Assembly: GCA_036346255.1 (NCBI GenBank)
Contig: CM070638.1
Coordinates: 35,650,394 to 35,714,393, forward strand
Direction of reading: 5' to 3'
Length of the DNA stretch: 64,000 bases
Source of the DNA: Ampelocalamus luodianensis
Taxonomy: Eukaryota; Streptophyta; Magnoliopsida; Poales; Poaceae
The first letter of the stretch is position 1, and every line of letters begins with the position of its first letter. The notes under the pieces were generated by a model. The model ran no database searches and had not been told where the DNA came from. It saw nothing but the letters and a program-made list of their open reading frames with translations. This document shows, one piece after another, positions 11,409 through 23,997 of the stretch. The position numbers and the translations under genes are program-made.

Positions 11409-12290
11409 TCAGGGGGCGAATCGACTGGTGATCGCAGAGAGCATAGCGAGGAGAAGATGACCCATCAAGAGAAGATGGAGCATCAGGCGAAGATAGAGCA
11501 TCAGGAGAAGATGGCTCATCTGGAAGATCCTCAATACGAGGTCGACGAGTGTAGAAGATAGGATAAGAAGGTACTGTAGTGGGAGGAGCCTAAGGAGTCG
11601 CAGGAGACAAAGCAGGCGACGACAACGGTAGAGACGCCATAGGAGGAATATATGGAGACTCAATGGGATGGGTGGACGAGGGCAAGACATATATAGGTGT
11701 ATCTGGAAAAGGTCAAAAAGGACAGAGACTCCACAGAGGAAGTTGAAGGAGAGGCAGGATGTGGGTAGAAGGGACGAGACTCGTTGAAAGTCACATCCCA
11801 AGAAATCTGCATCCATCGACCAACAGGATCCCAGCATCGATAGCCCTTGTGCTCGGCATTGTATCCCAGAAAGACACACTCAACAGACTGAGCAATTAGT
11901 TTGGTGTGTTCTCGAGGGGGAGAACGTAGCAAACGCAGCCAAACCGACAAAGGGCAGAGTAGTCAGAAAGAAGACCATAGAGACGCTCAACAGGGATTGC
12001 ATCCTAAAGAGCAGAAGAGGCTGGATGTTGACGAGATAGGTGGCAGTGGAAACAGCCTCGGCCCAAAAGTGAGGTGGAATAGAGGCGGTAATCATCAGTG
12101 CACGAGCCGTCTCAAGGAGGTGATGATGCTTACGCTCAGCGACACCATTCTGAGCATAAGCACCAGGACAAGAGAACTGAGCGAGAATGACCTCTTCAGC
12201 AAGGAAGCTGCGCAGGTAACGAGAGAGGTACTTGCCAGCAGAGTCAGCACGAAAGACACGAATAGAAGTGGAGAACTGTGTACGAACCAT
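11409..12290 (-). pseudogene. Copia copy A integrase (broken)
   Basis: The core reads VFRADSAGKYLS and GAYAQNGVAERKHHHLLETA, typical of Copia integrase (the GVAERKNR-type block), followed by AEAVSTATYLVNI. The C-terminal part (YNAEHKGYRCWDP) lies in another frame at 11660-11950. Confidence 0.75.
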
Positions 12291-12466
12291 AGTGGCAAAT
12301 TATTTATAGATAGACAAGGCCTCACTACGAGAAGATATAAAATATATCCAAGTGTGGAGAGAGAAATCATCTATAAATATGATATAATATCGATGACCCC
12401 CTTTCGAAACGAAGGGAGCCGGACTCCAAACATCTGAATGAACAAGATCAAAAGGACGCTGAGACA

Positions 12467-14195
12467 CTAACTCACTATGAGGATAAGGAAGCTGAATCTA
12501 CCTAACTTACAGCCCTGACAATCTAAAGACACGTCTCTTGAGACAGACCCCAGAAAAACATAACGTACTAAAGACGACAGTCGAGATCCACACAGATGAC
12601 CAAGATGGTGATGCCACTGCTGGAAAGAGATGGTAGACGGAGTGGTAGAAGTGGAGAGACTGGCGGCGACGGTGGCAGCGGAAGGAAGGTGAAGCCAGTC
12701 AAGCTCCCAAAGACGCTGTGAGTCAAGGCGCTGAGGGCCAGAACCAACCAGAGCTCTTGTGTGGCGGTTCTGAACACAACAAGAGTCAAAGTCGAGAATG
12801 ACCCGACAACCAAGGTCAGTAATCTGCCTAGTAGAAAGAAGCTGAATGGTAAGACGAGGAACATGTGCAACAGAGAGAACATGAAAAGATGAGTTGGTAA
12901 GAGGTCCTCGACTAGAGATAGAAAGAGACGTACCATCAGCAGTAAGAACACTAACAGGAGAATCAAGAGGTGTAATGAAAGACAGAGTGGAAGAATTTGA
13001 AGTCATGTGAAAGGATGCTCCAGAATCAAGAATCCACGAGGAGGTACCTGACTATGTAGGGGGTGGTTTTGTAGTGCCCGAAGAGTCAGTAGCAGAACCT
13101 GCAGAACCTGTCGATGGAGAACCTGAAGCAGCAAGCAGGCGTCGAACTTTGGCTATCTCTTGCTCAGTGAGAGAAACTGCTGAAGGAATCGATGCAGACG
13201 TCGATGTAGAAGCACCAATGCCAGTTCTAGTAGAAGAACGGTGTGAAAGATGTCGCTGCTTCTTATAGCACTGGGGATCAATATGGCCAACCTTGTTGTA
13301 GTAGGAGCAGTGAGGACGGCCACTGCCAGATGGAGGGCGGCCACCACCACCTGTGGCAAATGCTGGAGGAGGTAGTGTGTTGAAGCGTGGAGCAGTCGGT
13401 GTAGCAGGTGGACGAGCGGCGAGCACAGAGGGGAGTGGCATCAGACCAGCACCACTCAGGCGAGTCTCCTCCACGCGTATCTCGGTAAGAGCCTCCAGAA
13501 GAGTGACACGAGGGTGGCGTGCAAGGAGCTGTGCATGCCTCTGCTCGAACTTAGGACGAAGGCGAGTAAGGAACTCATAGACCGCTGAAACTCCAGGTCA
13601 GCATGTACAGCCAGGCAGCACAGACAGGAGCGATAGCAAGCAGTGCGGAGAGAGTCCAACTGACGCCAGACGATAAGGCTCTAAGCGTAAAAAGCATCAA
13701 CAGTAGCATCACCATATTGAAGAGGTTGCTCCTGGTGGACCATGGACAGGTACAGGGCATCACCAGAGGGCTCGTAGCGCTGATGAAGGTGAGTCCATAT
13801 CTGGAAAGCCAAAGGGAGTCCCACAACCTCAGAAGAGAACTGAGGCTGGACACTGGCAATGAAGACAGCAGCAGCCCGAGCATCGTCGTCGTATCACTGA
13901 GTGTAGATGGTCAGTCGATCCTTGTAGGAATCCAGAGCCTCCTGGTAGGCAGAGGCAGCCCCATCATCAGCAAGGCGAGTGGCCTTAGCAGCAGCCTTGT
14001 CGGCTGTCGAGGGCAGCGCGACAGCGTAGGCTCCGTGAGAGGAGTAGGGCAAGGTAGGCAGGTGACATCGCCAGAGAGGACGCCCTAGAGACGAAGACCA
14101 CGCATGTGAATGCGCATGTGAGACACGAAGTCGGTGTAATTAACACCATCGAAGATCACTGGGCAGCGAGGGAGGGAAACGGTGCCCAACGACAT
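12467..14195 (-). pseudogene. Copia copy A gag and protease (broken)
   Basis: Gag starts at the ATG at 14193-14195 (MSLGTV-type start just below a poly-A leader). It passes through a block like QPQFSSEVVGLP and reaches a zinc knuckle in 13052-13474 (CSYYNKVGHIDPQCYKK; the second Cys is lost). The protease core WILDSGASFHM lies at 13014-13046, and the GAG-pre-integrase-like QWHHHLGHLCG follows. Several stops and frame changes interrupt it. Confidence 0.75.
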
Positions 14196-16896
14196 TGTAC
14201 CTTTTTTTTAGCCAGCTAAAATCGGCTAAAAGGGTCTTGACCGAAGGCTTTCGGCCCGTTACCCGACAGAACCAAAGAGCCGGCACGCGCTAGGGTTGCC
14301 CCTTGGCAGCGGCGATGGCTCCCCGACGTGATGAGGCGACGGCTGAGCCCAGTGCCACCATGAGCCTCCTCTAAAGCAACAGCAGCGGCTCCCCACGCGA
14401 AGGACTCCGCGAGGCGATGTCGGACTTGGGCGATCAGCGACGAGCGGCACCCGGCTACGATGAAGATCGGGAGGCGCGGTTGGGGTGACACCGTCGCGCA
14501 GCGATGCAGAAGGCGTTGGGCTCGGACTCGCGCGGAGATGAGTGTGAGGACCCGGAATATTTAACTAGTAACACTTAACCTCCAAATGGTTCTAGCGTTA
14601 CTAATTAAACATTGTAAGCCTCGATGGACATATGCTTCCCAGAATTGCAGCATATGCACATCATCACAAAATTACACATCATTTCCATACAACATACAAC
14701 ACTAAGTTCAACAACGACATACATAAAGTAAAGTTATTACAAAAGAGCCGACGGCCAAATAGAACAATATACAAGAAAGACAATGAAGCAAAGGTGCCAT
14801 AAGATGGCTAGAACAAAAGTCGATCAGGTTAGCCAACATAACCCACAAGTCAACCGGCCAGGGCCGCCAAGCTAGTCGCCCATAGCTACCACAACAAAGC
14901 TCACAAAAGTGAGGCCCTCGAGCTCACCTTCTTCCTCTGCAACAAATACATTTAAGCAAGATAACTGAGTACACAAAGGTACTCGCAAGACTGACGTGTG
15001 GAATAGCAGACCTATTCATAAACTACATGCAAGCTTATTTAGGTGGAGGTTGTATGTCTTATTTTGCATAAAGCCAACTTTATTTGCAATAATGTAATAC
15101 ATTTAAAAGCAAGTTTACAAATCTATTTTGTTGTCAACATAAACGCGTAATAAAGATACATACAAGTAACCACCTGGAAGTGACTATCCCAATAGCCACC
15201 ACAACATAGCACGAATCCCCGATTCGTACCACCCATCAAGTTTTAATTGAAAGGTTGTAGTCTAACTCTTGAAAGCTTACCCAAGCGTGTCCATAACCTA
15301 GGACGAGGCTATTCGAATAGTTTTAACCCTGCAGGGGTGTACCAATGTACCCACACTTCAGACTTCCTTTAAGCCACAAAGCACACTTCCGAAGGTATGC
15401 CGGCAAGGCTAAGTCCTACGAGACGCTTTCCAATATTGTGCATTGACTACGAGCCGCTCGTATGGATAGAAACCCATACGCTTACATTGCAAGCCGAAAG
15501 ACAACAAATCCCATCACGGGTGAAGTCTTTCGGACACTACAATGCTCCCAACACCATCCCTCCTACGACTCCCTGCGACCCGATGCCAATACACGCCAAA
15601 GTACTAAGTCAAGAGAGGTCCCATACCCTCTAGTGTGGTTAGCACGCACAAATTGCTCGGATAACAGGTACTCACAAGATGTTCGGTCCTTAATTGACTC
15701 GGGCACCATTCCAGTCACACCCGAAAATCACACCATCTTACCATTGTGCCCAAGTCTAAATCATCTTGCTTTTCAGTTTTAGTTTTCATAAGTAGACATG
15801 GCACAAAGTAGAAATCATAAATCATAATAAGTTTTATATGATCAAGGTTATCGACAAGTCGATAACCGCCTATTTCTACCGAAGCTAAGCATGGCTAAGC
15901 AATTAATTCGCAACTACTAAGTGACAAGAGCTCATCCATGAACTCTAAATCACAGCAATAACCTAGGCTCACAGTGGTAGAGGATAATCATTTGCTAAGG
16001 AAATGCATCTACTAGGCCAACTAACGACAATAGTTTAACACAAAGTAGCAATGCATACATAGAAGTTATAATCAACATAAATACTTAAAATACTGGGATT
16101 AACATGATCAAACTACTTGCCTTGCTGGATTTGTTCTTGCTGCAGAGGGGAGTGCTCAGGTTCAAAGTTTTCTTCGGAACCTAACGCGAAAAGGCGATAA
16201 AACCAATAAGAACGAAGAACACCAAAAGAAACTCAACAGCAAAGAACATCCAAATCCAATGAAATTTATACAGCAGCTAGAGGTTGATTTTAGACAATTT
16301 TAGAAACAAGAAACACTTCATTTGGACTTAGCATGAAAAAGTTATGGCCAAATTAAATTCCCTCAGCCTGAAAAATCCTAATTAAATTAATTAGGGTTAC
16401 TGTTCATGACGAAAATTTCCAGAATGAGCTAAGGTCTGAAATTTTTATGGTAGGTAGATAATAGTATCCTAACAACAGTAAAACTGAGTTTGCACAATTT
16501 GGAGTTCTAATGAATTAGTTATGATTTTTCTAAGCTCTAAATCTAGTATATACCATTTTTCAGGAACATGAATGAAGACAAAGCCTAGTTCATCATAAAG
16601 CATGTCTATAGACAAATTTTACCAGGTTGAGTTTGCTCAGATTGCAATTACAGAGAGAAAGTTATGTATTTTACAAGTTTTCAAGGAATTTCTAGATAAC
16701 CATATTCACTAAACAAGATCATGTTGTTTAAATCATTTTCTGCTACAAAACAGGGCCTAAATTCATTCTCAGATTAAAGTTCACATTATAACAAAGCTAC
16801 AGCAACTGGAATCATTCAAAAAGGAATTAAAATGACAAAGTTATGCACTTTTGAAATTTGAAACATTAAAGGACTTAGGAAATTTTGAGCTCTCGG

Positions 16897-18010
16897 GAGG
16901 TCCAAACGAACTGAAGGAAAAGGAGAGGTCGTGGGCCGTCGATCCTTCATCGCACGGCCACAGACCTCGAAACACAGCGCACAGAAGACCTCCTCCCGAT
17001 CGGGAGGTGCGGACCGTTGAGATCGATCCAACGGCCACGACCGGTGCATGCATGCGCAGACGCAAAGGAGGTCCTCGTGCCTAACGGAGGTCGTGGACCG
17101 CGGATCGAGATCCGCGGTCCCGAGCACTAGGGAGGTCTAAGGCTAATCCTACGGAGGAGGTCAGCCCGTTAGATCTAAATCTAACGGTTTAGACCAGAGG
17201 AGGAGGTCCTAACGCTACGGATCCAAAGGAGGAGATCCTAGACGGTCAAGATCTCTAGGGGGAGGTCTTGATCGGCTGGGATTTAACCGAGGAGGTCTTG
17301 GATGGCCAGGATCTACTCGGGGAGGTCCTAAGCGATAGTGTTTCAACGGGAGGAGATCTGGACGGTTCAGATTAGGCCTAAGGAAGTCCTTAACGGTTCA
17401 GATCGACGCGGAGGGAGGTCTGAGCGCTAAGGATTTTACAAAATGAGATCTAACGCTCAGATCTAAACCGGGGAGGTCGTGAACGGCTAGGATTGAGCCT
17501 AAGAGGTCCTGAGCGGGGTTTTCTTTGTAAAAGGCCAGGGGTGGCTTTTTACAAAGAGGACCCCGAGGGTGGTCTTTGCAAAATGACCGAGGGGATGTCT
17601 TTTTGCAAAGAGGACCTCGGTGGAGGTCCAAGGGGTGGTTTTGGCAAAATGACCCAGAGGAGGTCCTTTCGCGCAGGAGTGGTCCTAGCGGCTAGGATTT
17701 AACCGAGGTGGTCCTAGACGGTTAGGATCAACCCTAGGGGAGGTCCTAGCACTAAGAGTTTTCGCGGACCAGGATCTAACGGCTAAGAGCTAATCCTAGG
17801 AGGTCTTTTAACGGCGGAGAACGCTCTAGGAGGTCTTAGGACTTAGAAATTTACACGGAAACCCATCTACGGCACAGATCTGACTGAGGGTGGTCTTAAC
17901 GGCCGAGATTAAACGAGGGGGAGGCCTTACACTTAAGGGTTTTCACAGGAAAGATCTAAAGGTGCAAATCTAGCCCTAGGGAGGTCTTAGACGGCCACGA
18001 TGAACCCGAG
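16897..18010. repeat. GAGGTC-centred degenerate repeat array
   Basis: More than 25 copies of GGAGGTC or close variants recur every ~30-45 bp, usually followed by CTAACGG- or CTAGACGG-like words and a GATCT- or GATTTA-like word. It lies inside the long solo LTR, with a second small cluster at about 18910-19140. Confidence 0.75.
17095..17120. repeat. Perfect 12 bp inverted repeat
   Basis: GGACCGCGGATC, two bases GA, then GATCCGCGGTCC. It lies within the GAGGTC array of the long solo LTR. Confidence 0.95.
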
Positions 18011-20009
18011 GAGGTCCAATGACTTGACAAAAACGCGACAAGGTACAGAGCTCGACGGCAATTCACTCGCCGGCACGTCACCGACGACTAGGACCACGGC
18101 GGCGGGAACCAAAGCCACCAAAACAAAGCTAATAGCATTGCGAACCTATCGGAGGTGCTCTCGATGGCGGCGACGGCCTTGAACGCCGGCGAGCCGGAGC
18201 GAGGCGGAGAACAGGTTTTCGGCAAAATCCGAAAACGGTGAAATCGAGCGTTACGAGCTAAGCTACTTAAACCTAGAGCTCTAAGGGACTAAAACGAACT
18301 CACCCGAGTGTAGGGAAGGTCCAGAGCAGCCCGAGGAGCGCTGGCGGCGGAGCAGATCACCGGAGTCGAGGAAGAAAGGAGGTGCTCCACGGCCGAATCA
18401 GGATCTCCCGCAAAGCTGGTCAACCCTGTGAGAGGCAAACCAGAGAGATTAGGGAGGGTCCTAGGTGACCAGAGAGGACGAGAGGAAGAGAAAGGAACCA
18501 ATGGAACCACTGGAGCTCGAGGCCTTCAAAGAGCTCCAAAGCCGACAATGGTGGCAGAGAGAGGGTGTGTGCTTAGGTGTTTGAGTTTGGGAACCAGCTC
18601 AACTGAGGGAGCTCAAGCACAACAAAGAACGAAGAAGGAAAAGGAGAAGGGAGGTTTCAGGCTATTCATATCCTGGAACCTTGGCAATGGCATGGGCAAG
18701 TTCACTGTGAACAATGTCCATGGCCCTGCCAAAAAGCACGCATGGTAGGTAGGGGCAGAGCAGGGTGGAGACTTTGGAGGTTAAAGCTGACTGGCAATAA
18801 ATGCATGTCAGCAAAAAGAGCCGTTGACAAGAGGCAAAAGGTGACATCTCATCGCCCCAATCGCTCTGGTCACGACACGGTGCAGTGCATGAAAATCATG
18901 ACGACTGAGTCGAGGAGGTCTAGAGGAAGAAGAACAGGGGCGAGGAGAGGTCTGGACGATCCCGATTTGCATGGGGTGGTCCTGGACGTCCTAGATCACC
19001 CAAGCAGAGGAGGTCTAGGGGAGGTCGTGACCGCAGGATGGAGATCCAGTGGCTTGGACCACCCCGGCTACCGAGGGCGCCAAGAGCTCCTCGGATCGGT
19101 GGGAGGTCGTGAGCGGTGGATGGAGATCCAACGACCCAAAGGAAACGAGCCCAGGAGGTTGAGTGGACTGGGTCCAACCGTGCCGGTTGAGTTAAGCTCG
19201 GGCTTGAGCCCGAGTCTGAGTCAAACCAGATTCGATTTTTCTGGTTTTTGAGAAGGTCTGACATTAGGAGAATTGTTTGAGGTAGCAAACGAACTCCAAA
19301 AATTATGAAATTTATACAGGAGCTTGCTAGCTGAGGGATTGACCTTGAATAAAATTTTCAGAGGTTTTGGTGCTGTGGATTTCCCTCCAAAAATTTACCA
19401 AGGTACCGGTCCAAGGTTTGACCAGATTTTGAATTGGGTTGACTTTCCTCCAACAGCATTCAAACAATTTCTAAAAATTGTGGAATTTTCTAGAGGAGTC
19501 ACATACCAACCCAAGAATTTAGGAAAAAATATTTCCAGGAGATTATCACAAGATGGAACAAGAATGTTTTTGAAGGATCAAGATTTGGATCAAAGACTTG
19601 TGACTTTGTATTTCCATAACTTCTTGTACAATAGTCACTTTCAAGACAAACAGAAATACAAGATGTAAGAAAATTTTTAATTTCTACTCATTTTCTTACA
19701 TTTGAAACACAAGTCTAAAATTGGGATGTTACAATGAGTGCGTGGATGAGACACGCGGGCGAACAACGACGCAGCCGCGGGCGACGGCGGAGACGAGCGC
19801 GAGGACATCAAGCTCACTAGATCGTCGAGGTATGCGGGCAGTACCGACCCCAAGCAAGGAAAATCCTGGGCGGCAACGAGCGAAGATGAAGAGCGCGAGG
19901 AGCAGAGGCAACGAGGGCGACGAGCGACATCCGGTGGCTAAGGAGGCCAGCGTCGGCCACGTGAGAAAACACGTGGGAAAACCCTAACCCTAACCTTGCT
20001 CTGATACCA

Positions 20010-20138
20010 TGTTATGAATAGCGCATGTATTACCAGGGGGCCAAAGGGCCAGTATATATACACAAAGTACAGGTGATGAATATGCAAATAACCCCTCATA
20101 ACAATGGGGAATAACACACTATACATATATCTCTAACA
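20010..20138 (-). repeat. 5' LTR of Copia copy A
   Basis: On the minus strand it starts TGTTAGAGATATATG and ends CTATTCATAACA, followed by the primer-binding site TGGTATCAGAGC (19998-20009). It contains a TATATATAC promoter-like word. Confidence 0.85.
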
Positions 20139-21131
20139 GCACAAACTCATGGATGCCACGCACCTCTATTGCCCCAGCCACCAGTGCACCCCCACCGCCA
20201 CCCTTCAACAACAAGCAGCGCCCCCACTTCAAATTCAGCACCACGAGTATCTGAAGCAGCCAAATCAGCACCACAAGCTTCTGCAAAAACATCTTCTTTG
20301 GTTGCTTCAACAGGACGAACTAAGGATGTTCAATGCCATCGTTGCAAAGGCTATAGACACATGATGTGGGACTATCCAAACAAGCGTGCACTGATTATAT
20401 GTGATGATGGTGGGTATTCCTCCGCTAGTGATTTTGATGATGAAACATATGCTATGCTTGCAACTGACCCTACAGGACATGATGATGAATCTGATCATGA
20501 GGAGGAACATGTCAGCGCCGAAGATGTTGACAAGTATTTGAGCATTATAGTGCAACGTGTACTAAGTGCTCAAGTTTCTCGTGTCGAGCAAAATCAACGC
20601 CATAATTTGTTCCAAATCAAGGGCGTTGTCAAGGAACACTCTATCCGTATAATTGTTGATGGTGAGAGTTGCAACAATTTAGCGAGTATGAATATGGTGG
20701 AGAAGCTTGCTTTGCCGAGCAAACCTCATCCCCACCCATACCATATTCAATGGCTCAACAATAGTGGCAAGTTGAAGGTAACACAAATGGTGAGAGTAAA
20801 TTTTTCCATGGGTTCATACCATGATTATGTTGATTACGATGTTGTTTCTATGCAAGCTTGTTCTTTGTTATTAGGAAGACCTTGGCAATACGATATTGAT
20901 TGTGTGCATCATGGCAGGAATAATCAATACTCTCTCATGTTTAAAGGAAAGAAAATTGTGATGCGTCCTATGACTCCTGAACAAATTGTTAAAGATAAAC
21001 TTACTAGAGCTAGTACAGAGACGAATCAGGAGAATACTAAGAGCGAAAATCAGATTGTAGCAAAAGAACTTGAGCAACATAAGAAGAAAGAACCTAAATA
21101 TACTCATGTGAAGCATAAGATATTTAATTGA
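20139..21131 (+). pseudogene. CRM-like gag C-terminus and protease (broken)
   Basis: This continues gag after the Copia insertion. The frame across the junction reads SSAG then TNSWMPRTS. A zinc knuckle is present as CHRCKGYRHMMWDY; its last cysteine has become tyrosine, as a G-to-A change would produce. The aspartic protease core reads IIVDGESCNNLAS. An open frame of 320 codons spans most of the segment and ends with TGA at 21129-21131. Confidence 0.8.
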
Positions 21132-22706
21132 AAGGTGCTAGTTTTCTTGCTACCAAATCTGATATGACTGAATTGGATGCTAGTAATTCTGTTTGCTATG
21201 CATTAGTTTGCAAAGAAGCATTATTTTCATTTGAGGACACACCTTCTTATTTGCCTCCTACTATCACTAACATTTTGCAGGAGTACCTCAACGTCTTTCC
21301 GAAGGACATACCGCCGGGGTTACCACCGCTTTGAGGGATTGAGCATCAAATTGATTTAATTCCCGGCGCATCATTACCCAACCGCGCACCATATAGGACT
21401 AATCTGGAAGAAACTAAAAAAATTCAGCGCCAAGTTCAAGAATTACTTGCTAAAGGGTATATGCGCGAATCTCTTAGTCCTTGTGCTGTTCCGGTCATTT
21501 TAGTGCCTAAGAAAGATGGATCATGGCACATGTGTGTAGATTGTAGAGTAATCAATAATATCACCATTAGGTATCATCATCCTTTTCCTAGGTTAGATGA
21601 TATGCTTGATGAATTGAGTGGCTCTGTTGTTTTCTCGAAGGTTGATTTGCGTAATGGATATCATCAAATTCGCATGAAATTAGGCGATAAATAGAAAACA
21701 ACATTTAAAACTAAGTTCGGGTTATATGAGTGGTTAATAATGCCTTTTGGTTTAACTAATGCACCTAGCACCTTCATGAGACTAATGAACGAAGTTTTGC
21801 GTACTTTCATTGGTAGATTTGTGGTGGTTTATTTTGATGACATATTGATATACAACAAATCATTAGAGGAACATCTTGATCATTTACGTACTGTTTTTAA
21901 TGCTTTACGTGGTGCATGTTTATTTGGTAACCTTGAGAAGTACACCTTTTGTACCGATCGAGTCGCGTTTCTTAGCTATGTTGTTACTCCACAGGGAATT
22001 GAAGTTGATCAAGCCAAGGTTGAAGTAATATAGAGTTGACTGACTTCTAACACGGTCATACAGGTACGAAGCTTTTTAGAACTTGCTGGATTCTACCACC
22101 ACTTTGTGAAGGATTTCAGCACCATCGCTGCACCATTGAATGAACTCACCAAGAAGGGTGTGCCATTTTGTTTGGAGCGCCGCACAGGACAACGCCTTCA
22201 CCACATTGAAAGATAAGTTAACATATGCACCACTACTCTAACTCCCTAATTTTAATAAGACTTTTGAACTAGAATGTGATGCCAGCGGAATTGGTTTAGG
22301 TGGCGTAGTGCTACAAGAAGGTAAACCTATAGCATACTTCAGTGAGAAATTGAGTGGGCCTAGTTTGAACTATTCTACTTATGATAAGGAATTATATGCA
22401 CTATTTCAAACTTTGAAAACTTAGCAACATTATTTAGGGTCCAAAGAATTTGTTATACATTCTGATCACGAATCTTTGAAGCATATTCGAAGTCAAAGTA
22501 AACTGAACCATAGGCATACAAAGTGGGTTGAATTTATTGAGTCTTTTTCTTATGCCATAAGACACAAGAAGGGAAAGGAGAATGTTATTGCTGATACTTT
22601 GTCTAGAAGATATACCATGCTTTCACAACTTGACTTCAAAATTTTTGGATTGAGACTATTAAAGAGCAATATGTTCATGATGCTGATTTTACAGATATAT
22701 TGTTGA
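21128..22706 (+). pseudogene. CRM-like reverse transcriptase and RNase H (broken)
   Basis: The RT reads VPKKDGSWHMCVDCRVIN, VDLRNGYHQIRM, MPFGLTNAPSTF and the active-site motif VYFDDILIY. It is interrupted by TGA 21332-21334 (expected CGA), TAG 21692-21694 (expected TGG) and TAG 22031-22033. RNase H begins around 22260 with ECDASGIGLGG, has TAG 22422-22424 in place of TGG, and then runs through HSDHESLKHI and VIADTLSRR. Confidence 0.85.
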
Positions 22707-23997
22707 ATTGTACAGAAGAAAAAATGTGGAACAAAGTTGTCATTAATGATGGGTTTGTGTTTAGAGCTAACAAACTATGCATTCCAGCTAACTCCGTTCT
22801 TTTGTTGTTGTTACAGGAAGCACATGGAGTCAGGCTGATGGGACACTTTGGAGTGAAGAAAATGGAAGATATACTTGCTGATCATTTCTTTTGGCCAAAG
22901 ATGAGACGGGACGTCGAGCGCTATGTTGCTCGCTGCACAACATGTCAAAGAGGTAAGTCATGACTTAATCCTTATGGTTTTATATATGTTTCTACCTGTT
23001 CCTAGCGTTCCGTGGGAAGATATTTCGATGGACTTTGTTTTAGGATTGCTTAAAACAAAGAAGGGGAGTGATAGTATATTCGTGGTTGTTGATAGATTTT
23101 CTAAGATGGCCCACTTTATACCTTATCATAAGAGCAATGATGCTGCCAATATTGTTGATTTATTCTTTCCTAAAGTTGTTCGCTTGCATGGTGTGCCTAA
23201 TAGTATAGTTTCAGATCGTGATGCTAAATTTCTTAGCCACTTTTGAAGAACTTTATGGGCTAACTTAGGGACTAAGCTATTATTTTCTACTACTTGTCAT
23301 CCCTAAACTGATGGACAAACTGAAGTTGTGAATAGAACTTTATCTACAATGCTTAGGGCTGTGTTGAAAAAGAATTTAAAAATGTGGGAAGAATGCTTAC
23401 CTCATATTGGGTTTGCTTATAATCGTTCATTGCATTCTACTACAAAGATGTGCCCTTTTGAGGTTATTTATGGTTTTGTGCCTCGTGCTCCTATTGATTT
23501 AACGCCTATTCCATCTTTGGAGAAATTGAACTTTGATGCTAAACAACGTGTTGAATTGATTTTAAAAATGCATGAGACAACTAAGGAGAATATAGAGCGC
23601 ATGAATGCTAAATATAAACTTGCTGGTAGTCAGGGGAGAAAACATTTAACTTTTGAACCAAGAGATCTTGTTTGGTTGCACTTGAGAAAAGATAGGTTCC
23701 CTGAATTGAGAAAGTCAAAATTGATGCCTAGAGCTGATGGTCCTTTCAAAGTGTTAGAAAAGATTAATGATAATGCATATAAACTTGAACTGCCTGCAAA
23801 TTTTGGGGTTAGTCCCACATTTAACAGATTTAAAGCCATACTTGGGAGAAGAGGATGAGCTTAAGTCGAAGACGACTCAAATACAAGAAGGAGAGGATGA
23901 TGAGGACATCCCTAACTTGGATACAACCGCGCCTACACAAACAACTGATCCACAGCCAGTGTTACAAGGACGAATTACTCGAGCTCGTGCTCGCTAA
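22700..23997 (+). pseudogene. CRM-like integrase with CR-type tail running into the 3' LTR (broken)
   Basis: A zinc-binding HHCC domain (H-x-H, then CTTCQRGKS) is followed by the DDE core: MDFVLGLL, SDRDAKFL and MWEECLPHIGFAYNRS supply the acidic residues. Stops are TGA 23244-23246 (expected TGG) and TAA 23303-23305 (expected CAA). Near 23800-23815 one base is missing relative to the parent frame. The shifted frame then reads DLKPYLGEEDELKSKTTQ and ends TRARAR at 23995, about 100 bp inside the 3' LTR. This C-terminal layout is that of CRM/CRR elements, where the tail is linked to centromere targeting. Confidence 0.85.

Larger units (their letters stand above)
14543..19733 (-). mobile_element. 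5.2 kb solo LTR (probable Del/Tekay-type gypsy)
   Basis: It is flanked by the perfect duplication ATGAG (14538-14542 and 19734-19738). It begins on the minus strand TGTAACATCCCAATTTTAG and ends GGGTCCTCACA. I see no internal repeat of either end and no gag-pol motif, so it behaves as a single very long LTR. Very long LTRs opening TGTAACAYCC are known from Del/Tekay gypsy elements; that assignment is inference. Confidence 0.7.
8535..20138 (-). mobile_element. Short-LTR Copia tandem (copy A complete plus partial copy B)
   Basis: Read on the minus strand the order is LTR (20010-20138), full gag-pol interior, LTR (9757-9885), then a second primer-binding site, leader and gag start (9756 down to 8535). 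The second interior breaks off and joins CRM gag. The third LTR and the right-hand target duplication are missing. LTRs are 129 bp and begin TGTTAGAGATATATGTATAG. Copy A is interrupted by a solo LTR (14543-19733). The short LTRs and gag type resemble the Ale/Retrofit group. Unequal recombination between LTRs of neighbouring copies, followed by an end deletion, would explain the arrangement. Confidence 0.8.
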
